From Coniella vitis (taxonomy: Eukaryota > Ascomycota > Sordariomycetes > Diaporthales > Schizoparmaceae), in the NCBI GenBank assembly GCA_011317545.1, contig WUJK01000002.1, positions 1,178,001 to 1,242,000 of the forward strand: a stretch of DNA of 64,000 nt, read 5' to 3'. The position numbers and the translations under genes are program-made. Positions within the stretch are counted from its first letter, which is position 1, and every line of letters begins with the position of its first letter. The notes below the pieces were generated by a model. That model was not told the origin of the DNA, made no database searches, and was given only the letters and a program-made list of their open reading frames with translations. Shown piece after piece: positions 1-12,217 of this stretch.

Positions 1-1
1 G

Positions 2-1330
2 AGTGCCAACGGCGACAGCTCCGCGCAGGATCCCTCGGCGCCGTCTTCCCTTGGATCCATGACCCGTGATGAGCTTCTTGCCGAAGCACGCCAGCTCAAG
101 GCCCAGCTCAGCTCCATCGAGAACGATGAGGGCCGTCTGCAGGCTGAGATGCAGGCCCTCGCTCTTGCTCTGCCCAACGTGACCAGTCACAACACCCCTC
201 GTGGCCACACCCCGCGCCTGCTCAGCTACATCAACAACCACCCAGAGCCCACTCCAGAGTCTTCGGACCGCGTCTGGCGCTCCCACGTCCACATTGGCTC
301 GGAGTTGGGCATCCTTGACTTTGCTGGCGCTGCTACCACCAGCGGCTGGGGCTGGTACTATTTGCTCCACGAGGCTGCCCAGCTCGAGCAAGCTCTCATT
401 TCCTACGCACTCGCCACGGCCACCCGCGCCGGCTGGGGCCAGGTCAGCCCGCCCAGCATGGTATACAGCCACATTGCTGCTGCCTGCGGTTTCCAGCCAC
501 GCGATGACGCAGCCCATGGTGGCGAGCCCACTCAAATCTACAGCATTGCGCAGAGCGAAAGCGACCGTGACCGCGGACGGCCCGAACTGTGTATGGCAGG
601 CACAGCAGAGATCCCCTTGGCAGGTATGCGCGCGGACACCGTTATGGACGAGGGTGAGCTGCCATGTCGCCGCGTAGCAGTGAGCAGGAGTTACCGCGCT
701 GAGGCTGGAGCTCGTGGAGCGGACACAAAAGGCCTGTACCGCGTGCACGAATTCACAAAGGTCGAGCTCTTCGCATGGACACGCCCCAACCCGGCCGAAG
801 CCGAGGAGATTTTCGAGGAAATGGTGGACATGCAGACGGAGATTCTGGGATCGCTAGGTTTGCACTGTCGTGTGCTGGAGATGCCGAGTGGGGATCTGGG
901 CGCGAGTGCTGTGCGTAAGAATGATATTGAGGCGTGGTTTCCCTCTCGGGCCAAGAGAGATACAGTTGCCACCACCTCTCTGAACAACAACAACAACAGC
1001 AGCAGCAGCAAGATCAAGGATGAAAAAGAATCCAACAACGATAACGACGGGGAGGAAGAAGATCAAGGGTGGGGCGAGGTGACAAGCGCCAGCATCTGTA
1101 CCGACTACCAATCCCGTCGTCTTGGCACACGCGTGCGACTTGCCAGCGAAGGAGGTAAACTGACATTTCCCTGGACCGTCAACGGCACAGCCATGGCTGT
1201 ACCCCGCGTACTGGCTGCGATTCTGGAAAATGGATGGGACGAGCGCGATATGACGGTGCGGATTCCGGAGGTATTGAGGCCGTGGATGGATGGAAGGGAA
1301 AAGATTGAGGCAAGGCATCGGTTGCGGTAG
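2..1330 (+). CDS. dia4: Seryl-tRNA synthetase, mitochondrial type (5' truncated by window edge)
   Basis: The frame is open to the first base of the window, so the N-terminus lies upstream; the ATG at 59 is probably internal. About 442 residues are visible. The product charges tRNA-Ser with serine. Numbered from the ATG at 59, the class II core is visible: GTAEIPLAG near residue 180 (the TxE serine-binding motif), motif 2 as RSYRAEAG followed by FTKVELFAW near 213-240, the CTDYQSRRLGTR block near 347, and motif 3 as NGTAMAVPR near 378. A coiled tRNA-binding arm is visible at the start. The organellar/bacterial-type sequence suggests the mitochondrial enzyme (yeast Dia4), but the targeting peptide is out of view. 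About 45 residues rich in Asn, Ser, Asp and Glu (roughly 302-343) are inserted between AWFPSR and WGEVTSAS, which are normally almost adjacent. The gene converges on the HSF gene downstream. Confidence 0.9.
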   Translation, partial: SANGDSSAQDPSAPSSLGSMTRDELLAEARQLKAQLSSIENDEGRLQAEMQALALALPNVTSHNTPRGHTPRLLSYINNHPEPTPESSDRVWRSHVHIGSELGILDFAGAATTSGWGWYYLLHEAAQLEQALISYALATATRAGWGQVSPPSMVYSHIAAACGFQPRDDAAHGGEPTQIYSIAQSESDRDRGRPELCMAGTAEIPLAGMRADTVMDEGELPCRRVAVSRSYRAEAGARGADTKGLYRVHEFTKVELFAWTRPNPAEAEEIFEEMVDMQTEILGSLGLHCRVLEMPSGDLGASAVRKNDIEAWFPSRAKRDTVATTSLNNNNNSSSSKIKDEKESNNDNDGEEEDQGWGEVTSASICTDYQSRRLGTRVRLASEGGKLTFPWTVNGTAMAVPRVLAAILENGWDERDMTVRIPEVLRPWMDGREKIEARHRLR

Positions 1331-2452
1331 GTGGGGTATCTAAACGACAGCAACAAGCGAATACATCAAGGCAAAGCGTATTCTGACGAGGCCAAAAAAA
1401 AAAAAAAAATAGAGGGTAAAAATAGGAATCGTGCTTGGTGATATGCTTATCTAGTTTGCTAAAGGTTGAATTCCTACTAAACACAACCACTGGAAGTAAT
1501 CATAGTCCATGCATAAGGGATGGGAATGATGTGTAGCATCAGCAATTAATTACCTTTAAAACCTCAACATGAGTGTTGAGTGACTCACAAAGTCATCAAA
1601 GAGGATAAACTCCATATGCCAGAGCCCAATCTATCTACTGGTTTTGACTGAATGCAGTTGTAAAGTATCATTCTCAGGCTGTCATCATCCTTAAAGTAGA
1701 CTGATTTGCCGAGATGTGTTTCTTGCGGCAACATATGTAGTTACTGGCAACAAGAATCCTGTTTGGATCAATTTCTCTTCAGTCAAAACCTACTTATCGA
1801 GGGTCTGAATGGGCCAGAATGAATACTCAACCAATTTACTTGCTCAGACATGTAACAGTATTAGGAATATATCCCAACACAGCGCCACCGACATCAACAT
1901 CATTTTAAGCCCCCCCCCTCTCCCCCAAGCCAGCCCTAGTACTAGGGCACGAGTACATATCCATCAATTGGCAGCATATTTTAATGCCATCCCCCCCCCT
2001 TTTGGAAGTACGTACTTATTACGCTAACCAAAGGTGATAACCATCCAAGCAAATTCCAGCATTGGAAACCCATTCCCGCAAAGCACCCAAATAGAAGGCA
2101 TTCGGCACCGGAGTCGTAAGCCAGAGTGGCCGAGCCCTTTCTGGCTTCTCCGTTTTAGATGCCACAAGACCAGAAGACATGCTCGTCTTGTATGCTTGCT
2201 AGCCATTGACCTATTCCAAGCAATCTTAACTGCGCCCCCCCCCCCCAAAGAGAGAAAAACTTGGTTTAGAATAACTCCGAGTTCACCTGTGATATTCTAC
2301 ACTGTTGTGCCGACTCGAATGAATAAATCCGGGAATGCTGGGCCCTTCGCGAGTCGTGCCATATCCCGAGGCAATGATAATCCAACGAAATGGCATGCCA
2401 TGAATATATGCTGTTATATGAACCGAGTTTGCTTTCCAATGTGCCACTCCTC
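1331..2452. other. Convergent spacer, no gene seen
   Basis: This lies between the 3' ends of the seryl-tRNA synthetase and HSF genes and must hold both 3' untranslated regions. It contains a 16-base A run near 1395 and C runs near 1911, 1990 and 2235-2246. Open frames here are short and lack recognisable content. Confidence 0.6.
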
Positions 2453-4517
2453 TTACATGAGACGTTTTCGCTTGCGATCATCATCGCCTCGAGGATCGGT
2501 ATCATCGTCGTTATTCAGGATATGTGCCATACTTCCCCGACGTGTGGGTGGGGCTGAACTGTCGTGATGAAAGATGTTCTTGCGCTGAACGGCATGTTCC
2601 CACTGAAAGTTGTCTAACTGTTTGAAAGTCTCGCCATTTGAATATCCTGGTGCTGAGGGAGGGTGTGGAGGACTCGGTGGCCTAGAGTGCGTGTGAGGAG
2701 GCTGAGGTGGCGGGAAGGAGTAGTGTGATAGGGATTCGCGCAAACGATCGTCACCAGGTCCCGGGTGGCTGGGCGAAGACGGCAAGTGACTTGAGGGCGG
2801 ACCAGAGGCATATGGCGGTTGAGGGCGCCAAGTCTCATTTACTCGAATATCAGCAGAAGTGTGGCGTCGTAACAAACTGCTTGGGGGTAGTTCCATAGCC
2901 GACATGGGGGGTGCAGGTGGAGGAGGTGGGGGGTTGGGCCTCAATGTCGACGGCGAAGACTGAGCAGTAGTACTGTTCACCAGACTTCCAGAGTTATTAC
3001 CACCAATAGAGCCGAACGAGCGTTTGGTGCTGATGGAAAGGTTAGAAGGAACTTGTGGTCGGTAGTCGTTATACGGTGCGCGCGGCTGTGGAGGGGCAAG
3101 GCTTGATCTGCGCTGGTCGTCTTGGGGAAATTGCCGGGGCGATACAGGTGCATTATCCACGGCACTAAAGTAAGGACGACGATCAAGATAGTTTGGCTGC
3201 TCCGGTGGTTCTTCTAGACCGCGGATCAACTCAAGTTGGCGCGAGACCTCGGTGTTCAATTGGTAAGCTGTGTAAAGAGACATTTTTAGCCTGGATGCAC
3301 TTTGATTATTGGGCGCATCACGATTCGAGACCAGACCTACCGTCTTTATACTGCGGGCTGTCCTGGGCAAGGGTCCCAATGACAACTCTCAGTAACTCTT
3401 GGTTGATGTGCAATAAGCGGTTCACCGAATCCAGCAGAGCATGATTCTTGATGCTAACAAACTGAGCACTCGACTCGGAGCGATCGAGCCTGTAACTCAG
3501 TTCCTGCACGACACGTTCCAAATTGACAAGTCGTGGGTCAGAGACGTCAGGGCAAGGCGGCAGAGGCTCGGCTGGCGTTCCTGGCTGCGATGGCGATGGC
3601 TTTTGCGGATGGTGGGTAAGATTGTGCCGCGAGGCGCGCCGCTTAATCTCGCGCAAACCGACCAAGTCGCCTCTCTTGAAATTGTTCTGGCCATGCTTAA
3701 ACTCCCACAACGGATGGTCTGGACTACCGTTGTGGAACACGTCGCTAACTGATCTACTCGTTAGCTGCCTTGTCAAGTCCTTTTTGACCGAGGCGAAGAC
3801 AAGCTTACCCTTGTGAAAGCCATACATATTGAGCTGTCGTACAAAAGACGAGATATTCGTATGCTTGAAGTATTGACTGGCAGCAAAAAGCCACATCAGC
3901 CACTCTGGTTCCCAATTGAAGGACGGGGAAAGGTAAGCCAGGGCAACAATGGACTTACGCAAGAACCTTTGAGAACTCTCCACTAGGTGACATCACGAAG
4001 CTCTCTTCAGACTGTGACCACGTAATTAGGTGAGATATGCTCTGATCCTCCAACATACTACAAGACAGACATGTTAGCAACAGCAGTCACTCACGATTCG
4101 TTTGGCGAGGACGGCAAGATGTGCTCACTTGTATAGTTTGTGGATGAAGGCTGTCTGTACAATCTTGGGGCCCTGGACAGCTGGCGCGGCAGCAGGCGGT
4201 GGCGCAGGCATTGCTAGAGAGTTGGTGTCTGAAGGGTGTGCAATATTACTGCCTCTCATGGAATGGCCAGAGGTGCCATTGGTATCAATGCCAGGGCTTT
4301 TGGTCGACGACCGTGGACCTGAAGATCGAGTAGGAGTGGAAATATCCATGGGATCGCTATCTGGCGGACCAGACATTTGGATGGTCGGAGTAAGAATGGG
4401 CACGGTGCGCGGGGCCATGGGGTCGTCCTTGAGATGGCCGTCGCTCAGGGGCGTCCGATGTGGGCTTCTCTCCATCACCTGTGCCATCTGCACGCGCAGA
4501 AGCGGTAATGTCAGCAT
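2453..4517 (-). CDS. sfl1: HSF-domain transcription factor, Sfl1 type
   Basis: Five exons on the minus strand: 4517-4129, 4057-3959, 3876-3809, 3748-3341 and 3267-2453. The introns are 71, 82, 60 and 73 bp, all GT-AG, and phases agree, giving 592 residues. An HSF DNA-binding domain spans about residues 123-228 and is rebuilt only after splicing: FIHKLYNMLEDQ, ITWSQSEESFVMSP, the recognition helix region HTNISSFVRQLNMYGFHKV, then DVFHNGSPDHPLWEF. A heptad-rich stretch (LERVVQELSYRLDR) follows, then a long Pro/Ser-rich tail ending in a basic KRKR. The Pro-rich N-terminal extension and SDVFHNGSPD fit the fungal Sfl1 (flocculation suppressor) class better than Hsf1 or Skn7. It would act in the nucleus on HSE-like sites. 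The start is the first ATG in frame; the frame stays open upstream to about 4592 through GTG codons, so an upstream exon cannot be excluded. Confidence 0.85.
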
Positions 4518-6139
4518 AGTTCGCGCTTGGACACGGGGCGCAAGAAGATCCAGGCTGAATCGGTCATCTGTAGGACAGAGTCCAGGCACCACAGATGGGC
4601 TGAGAGGCGCAAGCTATCTATCAGGACGGTGCATGAACGTCCGTGATGACCGTGGTGATCAGGAAAAGAGGGGAAGAGGAAGGAAGAAGCGTCTGGTATA
4701 AGAGAGGAAGAAGTGGCAGCATGGGGGAAGGGGGAGATGAAGGCAGGATTGAGGGCAGGCATCTACACACCGCATTGCTTGGACTTTGCGCAGGCTTGGA
4801 CTAGGAGCGGCGGTCGATTAAAGAAAGCCCGGGTATTCTTTGAACGCAACGCTGGGCGCGCGACCGACAAAGCCGCCAACGATCGGCTCTTCGTATCGTA
4901 GCGTATCGTGTCGCCTCGTCTTCTGGACTGCGACCACAACGAAGAGCTAACGGTGGGCGCGAGATGCCGTCGGCTCAGAAGCTTGAAAGACTAGACCCGT
5001 TCGCTGCGGGCCAATGGGGTCTCGCTCTGATGATTGCGCGAGAAGAGCAACGTTGCGAAAGGGGACGCTCCAGGGTGTGCTTGACTAGCTAGGTCTGCAG
5101 CTTCTGGAAGTAAAAAAGATCTCGCTAGGGTAGGCTGCGGATCGAAAGTTGAAAGGCGGGAGCGGTGGGCGGTGGGCGGAAGCGGTGGGCGGGTAGGGCG
5201 GGTAGGGCGAAGGATGGTTGCGAGAGGGGACACAGGCCGAGTTGCAAAGGTCGGTGGAGGGCTTTGCTCGGGTACCGATGCGGCGGGTGCACTCACGGAC
5301 GGACAAAGTGGATGCAGGGGCTCCAGCTCAAGGTGCCCTGCTGCTTCGGTGGCTCACGACGGCGAGGACAGCGATATGCTAGAGACAGACGGTGCTGGCT
5401 GGCAACGAGCAACAGCAACGGCCGCAATGATGATACCTGACGACAGCAATGCACAGACGTCAAGGCGTACTAGAGAGTTTTCAGATGCACGCGGGCTGCC
5501 GCTGGGTGCGCAAGCCGCGAGATGTGGAGCGTTTGGAGGAGGAGGATGAGTGTGTGCAAGTGTGTGGTTGTCGGGATCGTGCACCGAGAAGATGTTTGGA
5601 ATGTGGATGGATGAGAGTCAATGGAGCGCCCCTGGCGGAGCGAGGTTATAGGCGAAACGCAGGCTTGCAGTTGCAGCTAGGCTTGCAGGCTGATGGCAGG
5701 CTGGCAGGCTCGCAGGCTGGCAAGTGCCCTGGAAGAAGACGACGGGGAACATTCGAGACGTGCTGGAATCACTAAAATGCAGGCGGTCCTCTATTGGGGG
5801 GTGCCATCCAGCGGGTACTATGCACAGCAGGTCCTCGGAAACTCGAACCCGGTATCGTGTACGCAAGAGGTACTATGTACGGTCAGGTGGGGGTTGCAAG
5901 GGCCCCTCAGACCCCAACCTTTGCGCCGGTGGGAGCCCAGACCCCGAGAGCCAACTGCCAAGTTACTTCTACACAGGCCTGGGGCAGCAAGGGCTTGCAA
6001 GTCCAGAACCACCTAGGTAGCTTAGGTATTGAGGCACTGCGGTACGTTTTCACACCCAAATACCAAGTATTTTGGCTATGTTTGATATGCGTGCAAATTC
6101 GCACCATTTTTGGGGCGAGGAGCAACAGCTCTTACGTCT

Positions 6140-6660
6140 TTCCTCTGTACACATAGTAACATAGGAATTTGGCCGTGGCCTACCGTTGAGAGCACCCTGT
6201 ACTTCCATGCCTCGGCCGGGTGCTACCATCCATAAGTAGCATACTGGGTGTACATAGCAGGAAGCACTCTATGGGCTTTGCTTTGTACCACTACATAGTA
6301 TGTAGACCATGTAATGCTGTGGGCGCCTATGTATCTGGTATGTACCTCAGACTCCGGACTACGGAGCACATACCAGTGCGCTAAGAAGATCTCTACTGCA
6401 TGTGTACATAGTACTGGTCCGGGGGCGGGCAGGGGGGAGGTACAATTCGCGCTCGATCCTTCTGTATTGAGGAGCGCCCTTGTACTCATAGTAAGTGTTG
6501 TATACATAGTACTACTATGTATATACTTAGTACAGCAGGTTCAGGGCCCTTTTGCAGTGCAACGCACATAGTAATCCCGCTGCGTGTACGGCTTACCTAT
6601 GTGGACTAGCGGCATGCAAGAGAGCATGTACTCTGTACATAGTACCGAGTACCGAGTACC
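6140..6660. repeat. Cluster of ACATAGTA / TACTATGT palindromic motifs
   Basis: At least seven copies of the core TACATAGTA or its complement lie in about 520 bp (near 6151, 6293, 6404, 6502, 6512, 6565, 6635). They are mixed with TACTTAGTAC and a triple GAGTACC direct repeat near 6641-6662. The same core recurs singly in many other spacers of the window. Confidence 0.7.
6502..6522. repeat. 21-bp perfect inverted repeat (ATACATAGTA-c-TACTATGTAT)
   Basis: Two 10-bp arms are exact reverse complements around a single central C. This is the longest exact palindrome found by eye in the motif cluster. The function is unknown. Confidence 0.8.
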
Positions 6661-8887
6661 GCATGCCCGCCCCGTTCGCAGGCAAAACTCACGTACAGGC
6701 AAGTGTACTCCAGGAAAATGTTCCTTCACCAGCCTTTCGCCAGAGACTGTCCCAGAACCGACAAACGACGCCATCGATTCACCTCATCCTCCCGACTTCT
6801 GAACCCTCGAAGCCACGAACTGTCCAGATTGCATAGCACGCAGCTGTGATGTATAAACGGACAGTCAGGGTCTACCTTCGACCATTTGGCGTCACTTTGG
6901 CTAATGTGTACGTGATAGCACCGACAGGAAGAGAACAGCGTCATTCTTCGCATTTCCGCCTCGATACCAGGCCAGACAGCTGTCCTGGGTGGAAGAACAG
7001 CATCCGCGCGCCCATCCATCCTTTCCCGCACTGCCCGCCAACCCAGTCCCAGGAACCGCACCCGACCATGGCACTTTAAAGTTTCGCCCGGTCCAAAGCA
7101 AGACATGCCGCGCTGCTCGATCAACGCACCTCGTGCTTTTCCCGCTTCCCGAGGCCACTGCTCGTGAAGCCTGAAATCACCAACGCACGCAGGCACTTCA
7201 CGGACTGAGAGCGTGTTGGACGACCATGCAAGTTGCACGCTGCTCGGGTCCAAGGCCGTCCCAGCTCAACATGCTTGTAATTGCAGAGACGCAGTTCTAG
7301 CGGCGCCGCCGCCGCCCCGGATTGTCTTGTCTCCTTCATGCCTGGGTGCCCTTCGACCCATGTCATACAGCTCTTGTCTTGACGGTGCCGAGCAGGACCC
7401 TTTTGCCACGACGAGAGGACATCTAGCTAGCATGCTTCGCTGGCCTCTTGGCTGACACTTTTCCATCCCGAGTTCCAGTCCCCGTTGCGCAGGCTTGATT
7501 GAGGGTCTGCATTTTAGACCCGGTACGCCCGCTCACGATCTGCACAATCTAAAGTGACGATATAAAGTATCGCTGTTGCAAGGAACGATGTCGCTCATGA
7601 GCGAAAGGCGTCCATTTGCCGCGGGCCTTTTTTTTCTTTTTCTCCCTGCTGTCAAAAGCAACCCGTCGCGTAGCTAATAGTGGGGTCCGATGTGCGAACA
7701 AAGGGGAAAGACAGCTGCAAGGCTCGGGATGCATTTTGGCGTATGTTGTGCATACGCTATACGTAATTTTCACGACATCTTTTCAGTGTGTATAACACTG
7801 CGACTACTCGGTTTTCTCCCGGCGCAAAAGCAGAAGACGACGTGCCTTGTCGCTGTGGCTGACCAAGGTGCCACGCGCAGGTCTCGGCATGGCGAACTAC
7901 CACATACAGATAGATCGTGCCCGCCGTTGCGTGCGGCAACAGAACAAGCGAAGAGCTCTCTTCAACGAATCAGAGGTGGCGCTTGTCTTGGTCCGGGATG
8001 CTTCTTGGTAATTCCTACCTGTTCTGGGAGAAAAGGTTGGGAGAAAATCTCTCGACTAACCCCACCAAATCGCTCATCTACATGCTGCATACTAGGTAGT
8101 GACAGCCTCCACGCAGAGATGATGTCCTTGTTGCCACCTAACACCACCATCTACTACATCATACATATGTCTAAACTTTAAAATGGACCCTTAGCCGGCA
8201 GCCATTCGGATGTCTTGTCTGGGATCTAGCCTACGGACTTCACCTGCTTACCAAAACGGACGTGCGGCTTTTGTTTGGCTGAATGCTACTGTAGAAGTCA
8301 TCAGCCACTTAGCCACAGATCGCCATCTTTAGCATTGCAACAATAAGCCGAGTGCAAAAGGGATAATAAGACTTGTAGTACATAGATACAACCGAAGAAA
8401 CTTCTCTGGGGTAGCCGAGACGATGATGCACATAGGCTATGCCGATACATGGATATCAGATTGTCTTTGAGTAACACTGCTGAATGGGCAGGACGGTGCA
8501 CTGATTGTACCATGATGAGGTCTCACATTCGGCACCGCCGAGATACTGGTTTACACGATGTGGATGGCTTCGTCTCTATAACACATGGTTGTGGTGCTTC
8601 GACAATTGTTGTTGAATTCCGCCTGATTTATCATTTATGTACACCTGCTTTTTTCTCTTCTCTTACAATGTCGAAAGGGGAATAGGGACAAGACCGTACA
8701 AGACTACCAAGAACATGGTACAAAGACCTTCCAAGAGTAGCTTTGACGAACAGGAGTATGCTTGCTTTCGTACAGTAAACCATCTCACAGTCGGTTCAGC
8801 CCAAGTCAAGTCTGACCGAATCACAAAAAACAAAAGCACCATACATACAAGCTTACAGTCTACCCAAGTACAGACCAACAGCTTACA

Positions 8888-11589
8888 CTATTCAATATCA
8901 TCCAGCCCATTCACCCTCTTCTCACCTACCTCGCGGATCTTGTCCCCTAAGATCCCCCGCCCATACCTCTCCGCCACCTTGCCCGCCGCCTCAATCATGC
9001 GGCCCGTTCGATCACGCATCAGCTGCACCATCTCAAGCGCGCGCATCCCACGATCTTCGCCCTCGCGACACTCGATAGCCAGCAGCTGCAGCAGCGCCTT
9101 GTCAATCTCGATTTCGAGCCTGCTAAGCGCCGTCCGCTGCGCGTGCGTGCTGGCCGTTGCCTCGACAAGATCCGCCATTTGCGCGGCTTGGATCTCGCGG
9201 AGAAGGAACTGTTGTTCGAGTTTGCGAGTTTCGGATGAGGCGGCGTTGTCGTCGCCGGCAGCTTCGTCCTCACCGCTGTCGTTATTGTCATTGCTATTCA
9301 GCTTAGAGCCTCCAAACAGATCGTCGTCATCACCGTCAATGTCCATGGCGTTGCCGTTGTTGGTGGTGGTAGCTTTTCGCTTGAGCTTGGGCACGGCGGA
9401 GGTGAGAGGGATGGAAAAGTCGAATTCCGAAAGGAGGGGGCGCGGAAAATATGGGTATTGGTCGCCACCTTTGAGAATGATGCAGTGAAACTTGTTATCA
9501 GCTACCGCTACGGGGAAGTAAGTTTCTTGTCTTCGCCCAGATGCAAGCCGAGGCAGGAGTTTTGTGTCGAGAAGGGGGATCCAAGATGCGCGAGAGGGGT
9601 GGCGCCAGTGTAGAAGCGTCAAGAGGGTTCCTGTGCTGTCGTAAATGCAAGGGTCCTGTCTTTGAAGTCAATCATTGTGTGTCTTGATGGATATCTGGTA
9701 CAAAGAAGTCTCTGCCCAAGACTCACCCCTTCCTCTGAGAAAAAGACACTCTTGACGGTGACGCCTTCGGGCAAGGCAACCAAGTCTGCATTCTGGCATA
9801 TCTCGTCCCGCTTAACATTCTCAATGCTATATAGCAGCTTCGTCCTGCCGTCAGCACCACAGGGACCGTTGCCAAGCGTCAGTACATAGTCTCGCCAGCC
9901 TGCGCAGCTGACCATGGGCGTAATCTTTGGCCTATACACCCGGTAAGGCAGTCCAAACAGCGTGTACACACGTACATAGTCAGCAGATGTGGTGACAGTG
10001 ATGAACGAGTCGCCCAGGGATATGGCAAGGATGGTCTCGCCCCTCGGCAACTCCGTCCGCCAGTCGCTGCGCTGTGTCCAGGTCTCGTGCGGTCGGTAAA
10101 AGATGGATGCTGGGGTGTCCTCCTTGCCGTCTTGTTTCGGGGGGCATGCAAACAACGTGCCATTGTCGTTGAGGCACGCCTTGTCGTACAGAAAGGTGTC
10201 AGTGAAGTGGAAATCTCGATGGAACTCGTGGTCGTAGAATTCGACGGTCACGGTATTGTGCGTGTCTTGATCAACAGTCCATACGAAACCAATCAAGTTG
10301 AGGCACAGATATTTTCGATTGCCTCGCCAAGGTGTTGCGCCAGGCTGGAAGGCTTCGTGATACTGCGGCCGCAAAACATTGGCACGCTTGCTGGGATGGC
10401 TGTTGTTGAACACATCATCGTCCTCCGCTGCGCGCTTACGCCCAACGGTATAGCCAGCACCGTCATCGTCCACAACAAACGCGTCATCTTCCTCTCCAAA
10501 TCCGTCGTCGAGGAGCGAGTCCAGGTCGTCTGTAAGGTCTGTGCGAGCTGCTGGTGGCCGAGACTGGCCATTGACTTGTAGCCTGCGAGCATTCGCCGAG
10601 TCACCCGCTAAGGGATCGTGAATGAATGGAGCCGGTTGCTTTGGTAGTTTGAGCAGACCCGAGAATTGGTCTGATATGAAGTCTGGGCAGATATAGACTT
10701 CGCCGGATGTTGTAGTGAACGATAGCAAATTGTTGGTGGGATGCCATGCTATATCCATGACATCAGGATATTCATATCTAGCAATGATGGACTGGTCTTT
10801 GGTTTGCCAGATAAGAATTTTCTTGTCCTTCCCCGCGGATGCCAACATGGCTCCATTTGGCGACCAAGCAATGGCGGTGATGTCTCCTTCGTGTCCGTTC
10901 CTGAAGCTGCGCTGATTTTCCCAGTCCATTTTGGATACAACTTGAATATCCCGAATCGGTGTCGCAGCTGCAAACGCTCTGCCGTCGGGGTGCCATGCGA
11001 CCAGTGATGATGCTTCAGATTCCGTCTCCACAGCCCCAATGACGCCATCAATTTTCCGGATGAGCTCTGGGCCGTCAGGTGCAGTCATGGAGTAGACATA
11101 CACGACACCGTCAGTGCAGGACAGAGCCAGCAGGCTGCCTTTGGCGTCAAATGAAACGTGCTTGGTGGGCTTGTTGTGCTCCTTCAGGATAAAAAGCTTT
11201 GAGGTGTCTTCGGTTCCGACAACTTTGACAGTCAACTCGTCGCTCGCGACAGCACACAGCTTGCTATCTGGAGATAGGGCAACATGGCGAACGGGTAGGC
11301 TGCAACGGGTGAGGAATCTCTCGAAGGCGTTCGTGTCGAGCGAGTAGAGGCTGACGGTGCCGTCCTCGGAGCCCACGACAAAGAAGTCGTCGTTTGTAGC
11401 GACACTGAGATTCTGTTCTTGACAATCATCGATGTTGATGGGTTCGCCATCGAAACCCGTTTTGTAGAGCCGAATAGTGTTGTTGGAACCGACTGTCACT
11501 AATTTGGATCCATCAGGCGTATACGCGCAGTGAGTCGACCCTTGAAGATGCGCCGGGCGCCCGCGTACTTTGTGGCCAGCCATAGCCAT
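8888..11589 (-). CDS. ctf4: Ctf4/Mcl1/SepB (AND-1 family) replisome adaptor
   Basis: Two exons, 11589-9727 and 9655-8888, are joined by a 71-bp GT-AG intron in phase 0 (SEEG / DPCIYDS). The product is 876 residues, in the family range. Homologues link the CMG helicase to DNA polymerase alpha-primase and act in sister-chromatid cohesion in the nucleus. Residues 1-330 form an N-terminal WD40 propeller (STHCAYTPDGSKLVTVGS, SPDSKLCAVASDE, AWSPNGAMLASAGKDKKI). The second, SepB-type propeller lies at about 440-720, with AFQPGATPWRGNRKYLCLN and LISLGD-type strands. A helical C-terminus with acidic linkers follows. The start ATG at 11589 (MAMAGHKVRGRPAH) fits the family; the frame runs further upstream without a better ATG. 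It is transcribed divergently from the WD40 gene at 12218. Confidence 0.92.
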
Positions 11590-12217
11590 GAATATTAGTG
11601 CTTTATTTGGAGGCAACTCATGGGATTGCGATTTCGTTACTTGAGTCTCGAGACTGGGCTGTTGCTGGACCCTCGTGGCGCAAATTGTACAAAGCAAGAA
11701 TCAGGATCTTCGAATAGCGACAATATCGACAAGTCTAGAAGACGCGTTCCTTTTCGATTTGAACGCGACGTTTCGCGGCAAGACAATTAAGCTATGAACA
11801 GGGGGCCCCTGTCCTCTAACAAGCATCTGCCCGCTGCATTTGTGCCCGTGCCACGCTGCTTATATAAGTGTACTCCCGTATACAGTATTGCTGTGGGCAG
11901 AGTCTCAACTCGATACTGTACGGTCTGGACTGTGACTTCCCAACAATGATTCAAGATAGAGAGGCACAGCACATCTTCGCCCTACTGGATCCGCACCAAA
12001 ACGCACCAGCAAGTTCGACCTCATCAACCTCCGAGCCTCGAGACTCTGCTAGACAATAAATGGCAGAAGCATTCATCTGACGACGCCAGATTCTCAAACG
12101 CTACTTGTACAGAACTGAATACAAACTGTGTCCATCCAGCCCATGCTTGGCCTCGAAGCTTGACGACTGCCATTCTGAACATAGTGCTTCGATATTCTCC
12201 TTCTCCGGGTTTAAAAG
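11590..12217. other. Divergent promoter region
   Basis: 628 bp separate the start codons of ctf4 (-) and the WD40 gene (+). A TATATAAG sequence lies near 11860. No separate gene is supported; a 37-codon frame at 11946 is unremarkable. Confidence 0.5.

Larger units (their letters stand above)
4518..8887. other. Long gene-free spacer
   Basis: 4.4 kb between the 5' end of the HSF gene and the 3' end of ctf4. Frames of up to 175 codons exist on both strands, but they are mutually overlapping, rich in Cys/Arg/Ser and without domains or plausible splice chains. Notable contents are G-rich imperfect repeats (GCGGTGGGCG units) at about 5160-5210 and a dense cluster of CATAGTA/TACTATG palindromic motifs at 6140-6660. 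It may hold a long HSF promoter and leader or a non-coding transcript. Confidence 0.5.

Noticed and set aside
8637..9488. 283-codon plus-strand frame
   Set aside because: It is antisense to the last exon of ctf4, which has strong family similarity; the Ser/Arg-rich translation is a shadow of that exon.
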